A stretch of 64,000 nt of DNA from the NCBI GenBank assembly GCA_019155205.2, contig JAHNZQ020003146.1, positions 1,125,897 through 1,189,896 on the forward strand. The letters are read 5' to 3'. The notes beneath the pieces were generated by a model. It did not search any database. It was not told the origin of the DNA and saw only the letters and a list, made by a program, of their open reading frames with translations. The position numbers and the translations under genes were made by a program. Every line of letters begins with the position of its first letter. The stretch's first letter is position 1. Below are positions 50,682-62,500 of this stretch, piece by piece. Source of the DNA: Gracilaria vermiculophylla (taxonomy: Eukaryota; Rhodophyta; Florideophyceae; Gracilariales; Gracilariaceae).

Positions 50682-52148
50682 CTATGAAGTTCGTGCGTGT
50701 GTAACCACGGATTCCAGTTCGACATTAGATGCAGTGGAGTATTTGAAATGGTCACGAGACGGATTCAAAGGAGTCGCACTTTGGGAAGGAGACATGGCAC
50801 CAATGGAAGGCTTGAGACCAAGAGATAAAAATCCACACACAGTCATGAAGATACCGAACACGCACAAGGATGAGTCATAGCTTCCGGTCTTCTCTGTAAG
50901 CTCCCCAACAAGGAAGGGACCTAGGTACCCACCAATGACTCCAGTGGAGTTGATGAGAGCGAAACCCGCAGCCGCAGTTTCGCCGCTCAGTATACTAGTT
51001 GGAATACCCCAGTACGGACCGAACATAGCCCACACGCCCGCGGCAGCCACACTGAGACAGATGATGAGAGGGAGCAAAACCTCTCCAAAGAACACATGTA
51101 TGGCACTTGCGCCATAGAAACCAATGGCAGAGACAAAGGCGGCAATCGCAAGGTGCATACGCCTCTCCTTTGCACGGTCAGAGGAGCGCGCGACCAGGAT
51201 CATAGCCAAACCCGCGGCGAGATACGGGACAGTAGAAATAAATCCGACGACAACATTGCTGAGGTTGGACACACTCTTGAGCAGAAGCGGGAGCCAAAAG
51301 ATGATGCCATAGTATCCACACGAGTACAGGAGCCACACGGCAACGATGAGCCACAGCCATTTGAGTCGGATGGCTTCCCCGAGTCCGCTGACGGAATGAG
51401 TTCCGCTGCGTGCTTCCAGCTCTCGAGCCTGGCGATCGGCAAGCCATTCGCGTTCCTCTCTTGTGAGGAAACGAGCAGTAGAAGGATCTCGGTCGAGGTA
51501 GAAGAACATGAAGATGGAAAGTATGATGGTGGGGACTGCTTCGGCTATGAAGAGCCAGCGCCAGCTCCTGATGCCGACAACGCCGTCCATGTAGGTCATG
51601 ATGATTCCTGCGAGCGGGCCGCCGACGACACCTGACACAGCGGTTGAGGTCATGACAATGGTGTAGCTGAGGCCCATGTCCTCCTCTGCAAACCACTGGG
51701 TGAGGTAGTAGATGACGGAGGGAAAAAAGCCGGACTCGGCAGCACCGACGAGGAGGCGCAGGAGGTAAAAGTCGCGCGTGCTGTTGATGAGGGCCATGGC
51801 GCCGGAGGCGATGCCCCAGGCGAGCAGGATGAGCGGGAGACCGACGCGAGCGCCGATGCGCTTGACCAGGACACTGACCGGGACGCCGAAGGCGGCGTAG
51901 GTGGCGAAGAAGACGCCGGCGCCAACGCCGTAGGTGCGCTCGGAGAAGTTGAGATCGGAGTTCATGTCGAGGGCAGCGAAGGAGAGGTTGGTGCGGTCCA
52001 GGTAGCACAGCAGGGCAGCGGTGAAGAGGACGGGCAGCAAGCGGCGCTGAATCTTGGAGTTGACGACGTCGCGCATGCGCAGGTCATCCTCGTCGAGGAA
52101 GTCGAGCGACATGTTCGGCTGCGTGGAGACGTAATGGGCGCCTCCCAT
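50682..52148 (-). CDS. MFS transporter, anion:cation symporter type
   Basis: The ATG at 52148 gives 488 residues with about twelve hydrophobic helices. Family features are the first-helix YLDRTNLSFAAL motif shared with the ACS group (fungal allantoate/nicotinate permeases and bacterial glucarate/galactonate porters), AAESGFFPSVIYYLTQWF in helix 4, WRWLFIAEAVPTIILSI in helix 6, and a second half with LYSCGYYGIIFWLPLLLK and IPTSILSGETAAAGFALINSTG. The likely substrate is a carboxylate or related organic anion. The cytosolic N-terminus has an acidic DFLDEDDLRMRD segment. The upstream open frame is a by-product of the GC-rich 5' flank, not coding. Confidence 0.88.
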   Translation of the reverse strand: MGGAHYVSTQPNMSLDFLDEDDLRMRDVVNSKIQRRLLPVLFTAALLCYLDRTNLSFAALDMNSDLNFSERTYGVGAGVFFATYAAFGVPVSVLVKRIGARVGLPLILLAWGIASGAMALINSTRDFYLLRLLVGAAESGFFPSVIYYLTQWFAEEDMGLSYTIVMTSTAVSGVVGGPLAGIIMTYMDGVVGIRSWRWLFIAEAVPTIILSIFMFFYLDRDPSTARFLTREEREWLADRQARELEARSGTHSVSGLGEAIRLKWLWLIVAVWLLYSCGYYGIIFWLPLLLKSVSNLSNVVVGFISTVPYLAAGLAMILVARSSDRAKERRMHLAIAAFVSAIGFYGASAIHVFFGEVLLPLIICLSVAAAGVWAMFGPYWGIPTSILSGETAAAGFALINSTGVIGGYLGPFLVGELTEKTGSYDSSLCVFGIFMTVCGFLSLGLKPSIGAMSPSQSATPLNPSRDHFKYSTASNVELESVVTHARTS

Positions 52149-53453
52149 GCTGGGCGCGGCGGGGTGGCGGGCGACGAAAGCGGTGGGCTGCTTTTGGGGG
52201 GAGGGGGGGGGATGGGAGGATGGCGCACGACGCGGCGGCGGAGGCAGCGGCCAGAGCAGGGAGCAGGGTGGGCGCGGCGGCTGCTTGGGGCGGATGCGGT
52301 ACGACGGACGGATCGGGCTGAGGGGAGGGGGGGTGAAGGCGCGGGGCGGGCGGGAGGGGCGGCGGCCTCTGAAGAAGTGGCCGATGGGCGCGGTGGTAGG
52401 CGGCGCGCCAAGCGGTGCATTGGAGCGGCTGCTTACAGCGGGGGTGGGCGGCGGCAAATGCGGCACAATTGTGCTGTACAGCAACGGCGCCCAACGGAAA
52501 CGGCGCAGCTGGCCGCGTGAGCGACTTGGCGCGCTGCGCGCGCGCGCGCCGCGGGCTGCGCCACTGGCGGCGGCAGATTCGCGCGGCGCGCCGAATCTGC
52601 CGCGCGCCAGCGCGCACTTGCGGGCGCGCCTCCACCGCGGCGGCGCGCTCCGCGCACTCGCGCGATGAGCGCCCGACGCCATCATCGGCTGCCGCGCGCC
52701 GCGTTGCAGAGCGGCGCCAATCGCCGCGGCCTGTCTGCGCGCAGCGCCGCGCGCCGCGCCGCCTTCCCTTCGCGCGCCGCGCGCGCCCCCGCCGCGACAC
52801 GCGCTCCCGCACATGTGCGGCTGGCGCGCGTATGGACCCCGCGAGGCGCGCGCGCGCGCTCTCGGGACCTTCCAGATCGTTCGCGAGTCACGCGCGCGGC
52901 GACGCGCGCGCGGCCTTGAGCGCCGCGCCGCCCAATGGGGGAGCCCCGCGCCTTGAGCGCGCCCCGGGGCGCCGCAGCGCCGAGACGGCGCGCAGCGGCG
53001 CCGCGCAAGGCGAGCGGCGCGCGGCGTGCGGCCAGCGGCCAGCAGCCAGCAACCCGCAGCCAGCGGCGCAGCATCTCCCGCGCGCGTTTACCGAACACGC
53101 ACGCGACGCGGCGCGCGGCGCGCGGCGCGCGGCGCGCCGTCAATTTGCAATTCGCTTTGCACTCAGGCAATTGGCGCGCAGCTGCCGCCCCGCACGTGGC
53201 AGATGCGCGCGGCGCTGCACCCCCCGCCGCGAGGCGCGCAAGGACGCCCCCAAGGTGTGCGCGCGCAGCTCGCAACGCCCCACCACGCGCCGCTCCGCAG
53301 CCGCATACGCGCTGCGCCCGCGTCCCCACCCTTCCCCTCCGCGGCGCCCATTCTCGCCGCGGCCCGCACCGCTCCCCCCCCGACGTTTCGCGCCCGCCCG
53401 CCGATTCCGCACCGAGCGCCCCCGCATCGCGTCGCGTTTGCGCTGTGCTCCGC
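52149..53453. other. GC-rich island between MFS and PPR genes
   Basis: CG-rich DNA with alternating GCGC runs. Very long overlapping frames on both strands have no conserved content. It is probably the shared upstream region of the two divergent genes. Confidence 0.5.
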
Positions 53454-55045
53454 ATGGCGCTCCCGTCCTTCGCCGCCTCCACTTTCGTGCACCGCCGCAG
53501 CCATGCCGCCACACCCCGCTGCCCGCTGCGCTGCCCGCTGCGCAGACCAAGGCCGCCGTCGCCCTCGTCGCTGCGCTCCTCCGCCCCCGTTCCCGCCCCC
53601 GTTCCCGCCTTCAGCCGCTTGTCCACCAGGCCGCACGACGACTCCCCGCAGCTGCGCGGCGCCGACGTGTCCGAGGCGCAGTGGCGCAAGCAGAACGTCT
53701 TCCTCGTCAACCACGCCAACGCCAACGGCATTGACGCCGCCATCGAGATGCTCTGGCGCATGACGCGCGACGGCAAGGCCGCCACCCAGAACTACAACCA
53801 GGTCGTCAGCCTGCTGGCCGCCGCCGGCCGCTTCGCCGACGGGCTGGCGCTCGCCGACGAGGCGGGAAAACGCGCCATGGCCAACATCATCACCTTCCGC
53901 CCGCTCATGAAGCACTGCTGCGCCGCGGGCGACGGTCGCGCCGCCAAGCGCGTGTGGAACATCATGGCGCGCCACGGCGTCGACGGCGACATGTTTCTGT
54001 TCGCCGAGCTCATGGGCGCCCTCATCCGCTCCAACGACCTCGTCTCCGCCCAGCGCGTCCTCGACTCGCTCGTCCAGTCCGGCCGCCGCCCCCATATTGT
54101 CCTGTACAACACCCTCATGAAGGGCTTTGCCAGGAAGGCCGACATTCGCAGCGGCTTTGAGCTCTTTCGCACTATTGAGCTCTCGGGCACCAGGCCCGAC
54201 GAAACGGTACGTCTTTTTCTTCCCGCCCCGCGCACATGCTCGAGCTACCCGCCGCCCCGTGTGCAGCACGCCCCGTGCTGACCTCGCCTGTCTGCGCCCT
54301 CTCTTTGTCCGCTGCCCCGAAGACCTTCAACACTCTGCTCAACGTGTGCGTACGCGGAAAGAACCTCAAGGCCGTCGACAAGGCGATGGCCCTCATGCAC
54401 AAGTACGAGATAAAGCCGGGCGCCCCTACTTTCAACACGCTGCTCAAGATGTTTGCGCGCGTTGGCAGATTCGAGGACGCCCTGGCAATCTACCGAGAGA
54501 TGCAGGAAACCGTTGAACCCTCCATCGTCACGTACAACACTCTGATAGATGGCTGCGCCCACCGCGGTGACATGGAACAGGCCGCGCACTTTTTCGACAA
54601 AATGGTCGACAGCGGCTTCACACCGGATATCTGCACCATGACTTCGCTCCTCAAGGGCTTTGGACGTTGCAAGGACTCGCAAAAGGCCGTTGAGTTGTTT
54701 GAAGCCATGAAAGAAGGCGGATTCGAGATCCAGGAGCGAACACGGTATGCAGTCATCAACGCCTGTTTGAGGGGCAATGACAGGCGCACTGCGCGGCAAT
54801 ACGTCGATGACATGACGGAGATCGGTCTGACCGTGCGCGCGCGCACTTGGGTGTGGATGTTGCAGTGCGACATACACGCGGACGATGAACAGAGTGCCGT
54901 CGAGACGCTGCGGGGTCTGTACAAGTCGGGCGGCATGCTTGACTCTTCAACAAAATCAGAGATGCTGCGCGAAGTGCGAGAACGAGGCGGATTATTGCGG
55001 CTTCAGCGCGAGTTGAAGGCTTGCAAAACATCTGACGGGATGTGA
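53454..55045 (+). CDS. Organelle-targeted pentatricopeptide repeat (PPR) protein
   Basis: PPR proteins bind organellar RNA and aid processing, stability or translation. Two exons (53454-54206 and 54323-55045), a 116-bp GTACGT...AAG intron in phase 0, give 491 residues. The first 60 residues are rich in Ser/Arg/Pro/Ala and look like a transit peptide. About ten tandem 35-residue repeats follow, with typical cores ITFRPLMKHCCAAGDGRAA, IVLYNTLMKGFARKADIRSG, PTFNTLLKMFARVGRFEDA, VTYNTLIDGCAHRGDMEQA and CTMTSLLKGFGRCKDSQKA. The splice junction RPDET-TFNTLLNVC falls inside a repeat and keeps its length. No DYW or SMR domain follows. Target compartment (plastid or mitochondrion) and RNA are unknown. 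Confidence 0.9.
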
Positions 55046-56092
55046 TGTACAGACTCCGGAGCACCTGTTTAGATTAGCAAGTTACTCTGTACAGCATTAG
55101 CCTTTTTGTCTCTCTCCCTTCGCAGCGGTTGCTCATCATATCCCGAGGCCTTTGCGATCATGATGCTGACCCAGCGCGAGTCTCAACGACGACAAGTGAA
55201 CTGCAGGAAACACACGATAGTGTCTAGTTTCAGCAAGTTTTGATGTTCATATTCGTCTTGACTTATTTGTTCATGTTTTCTGAAACCAGTTTTGCACCCG
55301 TAGTGAGGGGGTGGGTAAACGAGTTCGCAGTCAAAACTGGTTGGTTGCAGTTTCAAACAAAGGCAGGAAGAGTGTGTTTGCGGAGTGTAGCCAGGGTTCA
55401 TAGTTTTTATTCCCTGTTTTGGACTCCGACATGGCTGGCCTTTGATCGTCACAGATTACTATCACTTGCAAAGTGCACACGTGATAAGTGAGTGGGTATA
55501 CTCCTGGGCTATCCACGAAGTTGTTAAACTTGGGTAAACGAGTACGCAGTCACAACTTGTTGGTTGCAGCCTGCAAACAAAGACAGGAAGAGTGCGTTTA
55601 CAGAGTGTAGCCAGGGTTCATAGTCTCTATTCCCTGCTTTGAACTCCGACACAGCTGGCCTTTGATCGCCACAGATTAATGGCACTTGCAAAGTGCAGAC
55701 ACGATAAGAATATGGGCACACTACTGGGCTATCTAAGAAGTTGTTCAACTTGTGTTGTGCATCTATGAATGTGAGCATGAACATCTTCGTATTATATGAG
55801 GAGGCTCCCATAGTCTCGGCCATATGGGTGCTCGCATTCAATTGTGTTGATCTGGACCAAGAGGAAACCCAATGTGGATTGCCGGACACCGACATATTCA
55901 GTGCTCAGCGAGCTTTCCTTGGACCTACCACTAGTAATTCGAAATCTTGAGAAAATGGGTATCGCGGTTGGATATTATGGGGGAAAACAGCAACCACGAG
56001 CCATCAAAACCAAGATATGATGACATCAGGGTTCCAAGTAAGCTCGCGAACAATAGTTGATGGTGCCCTTCATTGAGCATCTTGTAGTGCTG
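55046..56092. other. Spacer with a tandem duplication
   Basis: The region between the convergent PPR and hAT-derived genes holds the 219-bp tandem duplication listed separately. No gene is seen. Confidence 0.5.
55313..55750. repeat. Two-copy tandem duplication, 219-bp unit
   Basis: The segments starting gggtaaacgagttcgcag (55313) and gggtaaacgagtacgcag (55532) align over their whole length with many substitutions, so the duplication is not recent. Shared strings include gtgtagccagggttcatagt and gctggcctttgatcg. No coding content or terminal repeats were found. Confidence 0.85.
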
Positions 56093-58579
56093 TCAATGAG
56101 GCCCAATCGAACTGCAAAATAAGCATTCTCCAACCTGTACCGAGCATTTCCCTACACCGTTGGTGCTTGTCATCTGGGACAAATCCTGTTCCTCCAAGAA
56201 GTTGGAATATGTTTTGATAGCTTCAGAGCCAGAAGCGTAATCGTTACGATCTTCGTCAAGTAGACACGCTTCAGATTCCAGGCCTCTGTGCGATACTAAT
56301 CTTGATTCTTCGAATGTTCTGCTTCTATGTACAGAGAGAGCTTCATTCCATGAGCAAAAGATCTTCATCTCGAGTCTGCCTTCATCAAGTTTGTTTCGCT
56401 GAGAAATGGAGAGCATGTTATGCAAGCTACGATCCCGAACAATACTTATCGAAGATGGACTGATGCTCAGCACTCGCAAAGCGAACTCACGAAGAGCTAA
56501 TGATGTTGAAGATTTGTTGCTTGTATATTCCAGCCAGTACATAATCGGTGTTCTGCTGTACGTGCGACTCAGAGTCTGGGTTTCTTGCTTCGCTTCTCGA
56601 ATCCAGCGCTGCCTCAAACTTTGGTATTCTTCGAAGAGAAGTCGTACAGCCTCACGTTCGCCCCCATCCCACCTTTGTTTGAGCTCTGGAGGAAAACAAC
56701 TAGACTTGACGAAATGTGCCATTTGGGTTCGTAGAGAATTTCTCTCCTTCACAAGATTATGTGCGATGCTTCTGATATCTAAACAATACGCAGCCCGATG
56801 AAGTACATTGAGCAAAGGTACCCTCCCATTTCGTCCTTTCAAACGATGGTCCAACACTTCCATAACCTCCAGCCTCCGTTCTTTGGTATAGTACACAGTT
56901 GTTGGAAGATTTCGCAACTTTCTTTTCAACTCCTTGGTCACCGGGTACACTTCAGATATGAGGGAAGAATCATCATTGAAAAATCTGATGTACTGTTGTA
57001 CATATCGAAATAGGTGGTACACATCGAGGGCTTTCACAAACAAACTTTTGTCTGTTACAGTTTGAATGAAAAACAGCCGCTGAGTCGACGAGTTTTCCCG
57101 ATCGTAGAACTCTGAAACGTTGATCAGTCTCCTGAGCAATTCCCGGTAAATGAGAAACAATTGCAAAATAGAACTTACTGACAGGATACGGATGGGAAGC
57201 AATGTCTCCGGAATCTCCGCTGTTCTAGGAAGTTTGACTCGGCCGTATGTATCGTTTTGGTCCTGTTCGGGAGCTAGAGCATGACCCTGGGTATTGTTCC
57301 CGCAAGCTTGTTGGTCGAACTCATCTTTCAAAACTCTGAAGCGATCATAAAGTTTTGCGTGGTGAAACAGATTGGAAAACAATTGAAAAACCTTGGAAAC
57401 AACGTCTCGTATCCACGGGATACTTTCAAGATCTTGGAGTAACAGTTGTCCAACACGAATTTGATCAAAGCATGAAATCATGTGATCGTATTTCTGGAGT
57501 GCATGGAGCTCCGCAAGCACACGGCTGCTAGCATGGTTTCCTATGACGGCACATACAGATTTCATATCCCCATACTCCTTGAAAGCCTCTTGCACGAGAG
57601 ACCCGCGAACATCAACGCCCATGTCATTCATTTTGATGAAGAATGAGCGCAGAAAGAAAGTTTCGCGGACACCTGACTGGCCTGTTATTGCTAAAAGAAC
57701 ATTAACGACAGCTGCTCCGTCGGGTTTGTCACGTTCATCGAGTATGATAGTGCAAAAGCTCTGGCTCAATATCGCCGTGATGGCAGATTTTACCCTACTT
57801 TTCACAGCTGCAAAGAAGTTGCCTAGTTCAATCTCAACCATTTGGCGGTACATGGGCAACTTTTCAGCAAACACTGGATCCAATGATTTCACAAGTTGAT
57901 AGAAATGGTGACCTGCTGTGTCTTTGCCGAGAATGGACAGCGGCAAGACACCGGCCGCGATGGCTCTAGCCAATAGTTGGACAGCCCTCTGATGTTTCCC
58001 ATCCATGTCCTTGCATAGACTCATGTCTTTTTCATCAACGCCGAATGTTGCCCCGTTCTGTAGTTTTGTTTGCAATACTGAACTCCGTTTTGGCACAAGG
58101 CTATGTCTTTCATTCGATGAATTATCCGCTGCACATGGTGGTCGTATTGAACAACGTTCCAACACGGGTGGTTGAAATATGGGCATAAATTCTTTCGGTT
58201 GAATTTTGTTATGTTGTCGCCGCAAAGACTCGTCTTTCAGTAGTTCCTGTTTGACCTCCGTAGCGGTTGCGACGCATTGCAGCAAATGCATTCCCAACGC
58301 CAAAGACCTTGGTCTTTGTGCCTTTGTCTGCCAATAACATTGCTTGCAAGTGGTCAACACTTGCGCAGAAGAGCTTCCTTGTGCCGCAGAAAGATAAAAC
58401 AGGGACATCGCCCACCATTTGGGCTTTCTGCCCCTTTTCTTTAAAATGACTTTCGAATGCGAATGGCATTGTCGCATAGAGTGATCGTGGTCGAACGAAT
58501 CGTCTCGAGGTCGTTCAGATTCGGAGCTTGATTCTGACCTTGAATGGTCTGGTTCGGTGATTTCGAGGCCGCGGTCCAT
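56093..58579 (-). CDS. hAT-transposase-derived protein, probably domesticated
   Basis: One intact 828-codon frame starts at the ATG at 58579 and has no stop or frameshift. Residues 78-102 form a BED-like zinc finger (C78, C81, H98, C102) next to a basic KKRGRKPK segment. Around 200-350 lies a DUF659-like hAT core: CTIILDERDKPDG and VCAVIGNHASS correspond to the places of catalytic Asp blocks (DxWT...; vvTDNAxN), and the second Asp is not present. Around 675-750 a hAT dimerisation-like segment (IMYWLEYTSNKSS; REFALRVLSISPSS; RNKLDEGRLEMKI) lacks the usual ERxFS motif. The intact frame with lost catalytic residues suggests a host gene with DNA-binding function. No terminal inverted repeats or 8-bp duplications were seen. 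Confidence 0.7.
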   Translation of the reverse strand: MDRGLEITEPDHSRSESSSESERPRDDSFDHDHSMRQCHSHSKVILKKRGRKPKWWAMSLFYLSAAQGSSSAQVLTTCKQCYWQTKAQRPRSLALGMHLLQCVATATEVKQELLKDESLRRQHNKIQPKEFMPIFQPPVLERCSIRPPCAADNSSNERHSLVPKRSSVLQTKLQNGATFGVDEKDMSLCKDMDGKHQRAVQLLARAIAAGVLPLSILGKDTAGHHFYQLVKSLDPVFAEKLPMYRQMVEIELGNFFAAVKSRVKSAITAILSQSFCTIILDERDKPDGAAVVNVLLAITGQSGVRETFFLRSFFIKMNDMGVDVRGSLVQEAFKEYGDMKSVCAVIGNHASSRVLAELHALQKYDHMISCFDQIRVGQLLLQDLESIPWIRDVVSKVFQLFSNLFHHAKLYDRFRVLKDEFDQQACGNNTQGHALAPEQDQNDTYGRVKLPRTAEIPETLLPIRILSVSSILQLFLIYRELLRRLINVSEFYDRENSSTQRLFFIQTVTDKSLFVKALDVYHLFRYVQQYIRFFNDDSSLISEVYPVTKELKRKLRNLPTTVYYTKERRLEVMEVLDHRLKGRNGRVPLLNVLHRAAYCLDIRSIAHNLVKERNSLRTQMAHFVKSSCFPPELKQRWDGGEREAVRLLFEEYQSLRQRWIREAKQETQTLSRTYSRTPIMYWLEYTSNKSSTSLALREFALRVLSISPSSISIVRDRSLHNMLSISQRNKLDEGRLEMKIFCSWNEALSVHRSRTFEESRLVSHRGLESEACLLDEDRNDYASGSEAIKTYSNFLEEQDLSQMTSTNGVGKCSVQVGECLFCSSIGPH

Positions 58580-59502
58580 TCTGAGCGAAGGGTTGAAATA
58601 ACAAAGCGAACGAGCAACGCGGGCTCACCGACGCGCTTTAGGAGCGTTTAATACAAGAAAAAGCGCGAAAGTCAGCGCTGTGTAAGGACAGCAGGGCCAG
58701 AATAACAGTAATCACGAATATCGATAGATGCTGCGAGAAGTTGGAAGACTTGTGATGTGTATGAGGTTGAGCCCAACGCGTTTCATGTCACAATGATCGC
58801 TTAGGCCGGAAGACTCGCAGTGGACTCTTTACGCGCAAGCGAACAGTTACAAACCATTGAATGCTTGTGCGAAGGCACGCCGGACGTCTTACGATCGTTC
58901 TCTTTTCGGCGCCTGTGCTCGCTGCTCACATCCCCACACCCTTCTGCGGAACGCAGATCCGCCACTACATGAAATCAGCGACGACAAGGCACAAATGCAC
59001 TGAACTGTCCAAGATGCGCTAAGGCAGGCACGATGGGTCGCCGGAACAAGACACGCTCCCTACCGTTGCATACGACGCGATTGCTGTAGAACTAGCGCGC
59101 CGTGAACACTTTCTGAGCGCGATGCAAACAAGGGATAAAAAGGGATATAATGTTTTCTCTAGAGCTCATTGCTTTTTGAAAAATATTAATGTGCCCCAAA
59201 ATCGTCTTCGTCGCCGACGCTACTGTGATCCGATATTGTCAAGGCCTTGCCCCAAACTTGTCCTCTTCCATTTTTAACCCAACGCCAACGCGTTGAAACG
59301 TCGTTGTTTTATTGCTGCAAACAAGTAGTCATTGCAAAGGAAGAAATTTTCAGACCGTAGGGTGTCTGTGGCGTTTCGTCTTCTTGCGGAAGTACAGCTT
59401 TCCTTCCGCGCGCGTTGAGGTCAGCCTCAACTCCAATCCTTTGGCCTCCCAACAAGACTCTGCGCTGCTTCTGAGGTTTTTTTGCTCCAACCGATTAAGT
59501 CG
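58580..59502. other. Divergent promoter region hAT-derived gene / UTP12
   Basis: About 920 bp with no open frame of note. A snoRNA could hide here, but I see no convincing box pairs. Confidence 0.45.
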
Positions 59503-62500
59503 ATGGTTAAGGCGTATTTGAAGTATGAGCAAGTTGCAGCCTTTGGCGTTGTGGCCAGCAACACAGCCCCTTGCATTGAGCTCAAAAACAACAACGGTTT
59601 GCCACTTGTAGCATGTGCAGCAGGTGACAACGTCACTATCTGGAATTTGCGCACCGCCGAATCAGTGGTTAGGCTTGGTAACTCGGCGACAAGAAAAGCC
59701 GGTCCTGTTCAGGCAATTGCTGTCTCAGATGGTGGCGAAACAATAGCCAGTGGCTATGCGGACGGATCGATACGGTTATGGGAGCTGTCTGTAATCGGCG
59801 ATATCACTCATTCTGCTTTTGAACAAGAAGAACCGCACCCCCTTATTACATTCAACGGCCACCGGTCTGGAGTTTCCTGTCTTGCATTTGAGAAGATTGC
59901 TGCGGGTCGCAAGACGAATAAGACAGCTAGCGTTCGTCCTTCTGCCCTTGTGAGTGGATCAAACGATGGAGATGTGATCATGTGGAACACTGCGGAAGGG
60001 AATGGAATTTTCAGGCTTGCTGCTCATCATGATGCCGTCACGAGTGTTTTATACTTCATGAGGCAACCAGATGCATACATTGTTTCATCGTCGAAGGACG
60101 GCACAATACGAGTGTATGACGTAGATACACAGCACTGTGTTCAAACAATCGTTGGTTATCGCGCAGAGGTCTGGTCAATGCAACTAGACCCAACGAATTC
60201 TCTTCTGGTTACAGGTAGTGTCGGCGCTGAATTGAAAGGATTTCGGCTGCGAGATAGCACCGCACAGACTTCGGCATTGAATAACAATCAGGAACAAGCT
60301 AACTCGAATCATCTTGATCACGAAACTGTGTTTCGAGAAATTGGGTCTGTTGAGAGACAGACTGCTGCTGAGCGAGTTAACTCCATCAATTTTACAATGT
60401 ATGACGGAGAAACTTTTATGCTTGTGGGTGCAGCAGACAAAAACGCCGAGATATACTCAGTTCGCAGTCTCAAGAAAGCCGAAAGTCACCGCAAGAGACG
60501 AGAGAAGAGGGAAATAGAAGCTATACAGAAAGAGTTGGCGATCACAAGGGAAGAAAAAGGATGGAGTGATTTGATTTTTCAGCAGAACCTGTCGGCAAAG
60601 AAAGAAACGGTTTCCTGTCAGCTTGAATTGCCGGACTTTCTATACAGCATCAGACAATTGCGAATGTCAAAAAAGCTTCGGTCTATTGCCTTCTTCGAAT
60701 CCAACGTCGTGAAAGGAAAGGGACAAGGTGGCGAAGCCAAATTGCAATTGCTTGCTCAAGCGAAGGACACCAGTATTGAAGTTCACCAAGTCCATGTCTC
60801 TTCCAAGAAGAAAAAAAAGCGTAGCAATGAGCGTCAGAATACCGCAGCTAATGAGAATTTCGAATCGAACGAGATAAAAAAGCTCATTAACCTCGATTTT
60901 GAAGGTCATCGCAGTGACGTTCGTTCCGTTTCCCTCGCTCCGGATGACAACCACTTGGTATCGGCTAGTGATGGTTATCTGAAGCTCTGGAACGTGGCCA
61001 CTCAGAAGTGTATTAGATCGATGAAACTCGATGGTTACGGTCTTTGTTCACAGTTTCTTGGTGCTGAAGGTCGCATTGCGGTAGTCGGAACTAAAACTGG
61101 GGGCCTTCACGTCTACAATATGGGTTCTGGAACGCTGATTACGGAGCACAAAGAAGCTCATAAGAAAGAAATATGGAGTATGTGCTTGGACAATAAAATT
61201 TATGAAGCAGATATGTTAATCACAGGAGGATCAGACAAACGGGTGTGTCTTTGGGATTTTGAAGACATCCTCATGAACAAAAAGGGTGAAATCAAACTAA
61301 AGCAAGTGTTGGAAATGCCTGATGAGGTTTTGTGCGTTAAAGTTGCGTTCGGCCGTAAACGTCCTGTACTTCTTGTGTCGCTCATGGACTCCACTGTTCG
61401 GGCGTTTTTCATGGACACTTTTGAACCATATCTCAGTTTCTATGGTCACCGCCTTCCCGTTATGTCCTTTGATGTGTCCAGTGATGGTCAGATTCTGGCG
61501 ACAGGCTCAGCTGATAAGACGATCAAATTGTGGGGAATGGATTTTGGAGACTGCCAACGAAGTCTTCGGGCTCATTCAGAATCAGTGCTGTCGCTCGTTT
61601 TCCAGCCAAATACCCATTACCTTATCAGCGGCTCGCGAGATGGGACTCTAAAGTATTGGGACGCGGACAAGTTCGAGTTTGTTTGTGAAATTGAAGGTCA
61701 AAGAGGAGAGGTATGGTCCGTAACAACAAGTAATGACGGAGAAATAATCGCTTCCGCTAGTCATGATAAACTTTTACGAGTTTGGAGACGTACAGATGAG
61801 CCCATATTCCTTGAAGAGGAACGAGACAAACGGATGGACGAAGTTTTTGAGTCCTCTCTCATTGAAGAGGACCTGAAAGAGGCCTCAAAGAGCAAAAAAG
61901 GAGATGCAGGATTCATGAAAGATCTGTCAAAAGGTGAAGCATCCACAGCTGGAAAGAGATCACTGGAGACGGTGAAGGGAGGCGAAAGACTCCTGGAAGC
62001 TCTCAAGTACTGTTCAGAGGAAGAGGAACGGTTAGCGACTGCCTCGGATGAGGCACAGAATCCTATGATGCTAGGATTATCCCCAGAAGCGTTCATGCTT
62101 CGAACTCTGGAGCAAATCAAAACTGCAGACCTTGATGAAGCTTTACATATTCTGCCTTTGGGTGCGGCAGTAGCAGTGCTCGAATACTGTTGTAAGCTTT
62201 TGGATCCAAAGTGCAAAGCGGCAATACTATCCGCAGAAATGCTAATTCGCTCATGTATATACTTAATCAAGCTTCATCACAGTCAAATAACAGCAGGCGC
62301 TGCCAGTCGTAAGCTTGTTTCGGATCTCCAGGAACGCATGCTGCAACATACAAATAATATTCGCAAGAGACTGGGTTTCAATGGTGCAGCGTTGCAATTC
62401 TGGCAAACAGAGCTTGTTGAAAGGGATGATGCGCCGTTCCGTGATGCCGAAGCTAAAGCGCACAACATGAAGAGAAAGCGAATGAAAACTAATCGTATGC

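Noticed and set aside
52415..53453. Long Arg/Ala-rich frames upstream of the PPR and MFS genes
   Set aside because: They lack domains, overlap each other on both strands and stop at composition changes. I kept only the ATG starts where conserved protein begins.
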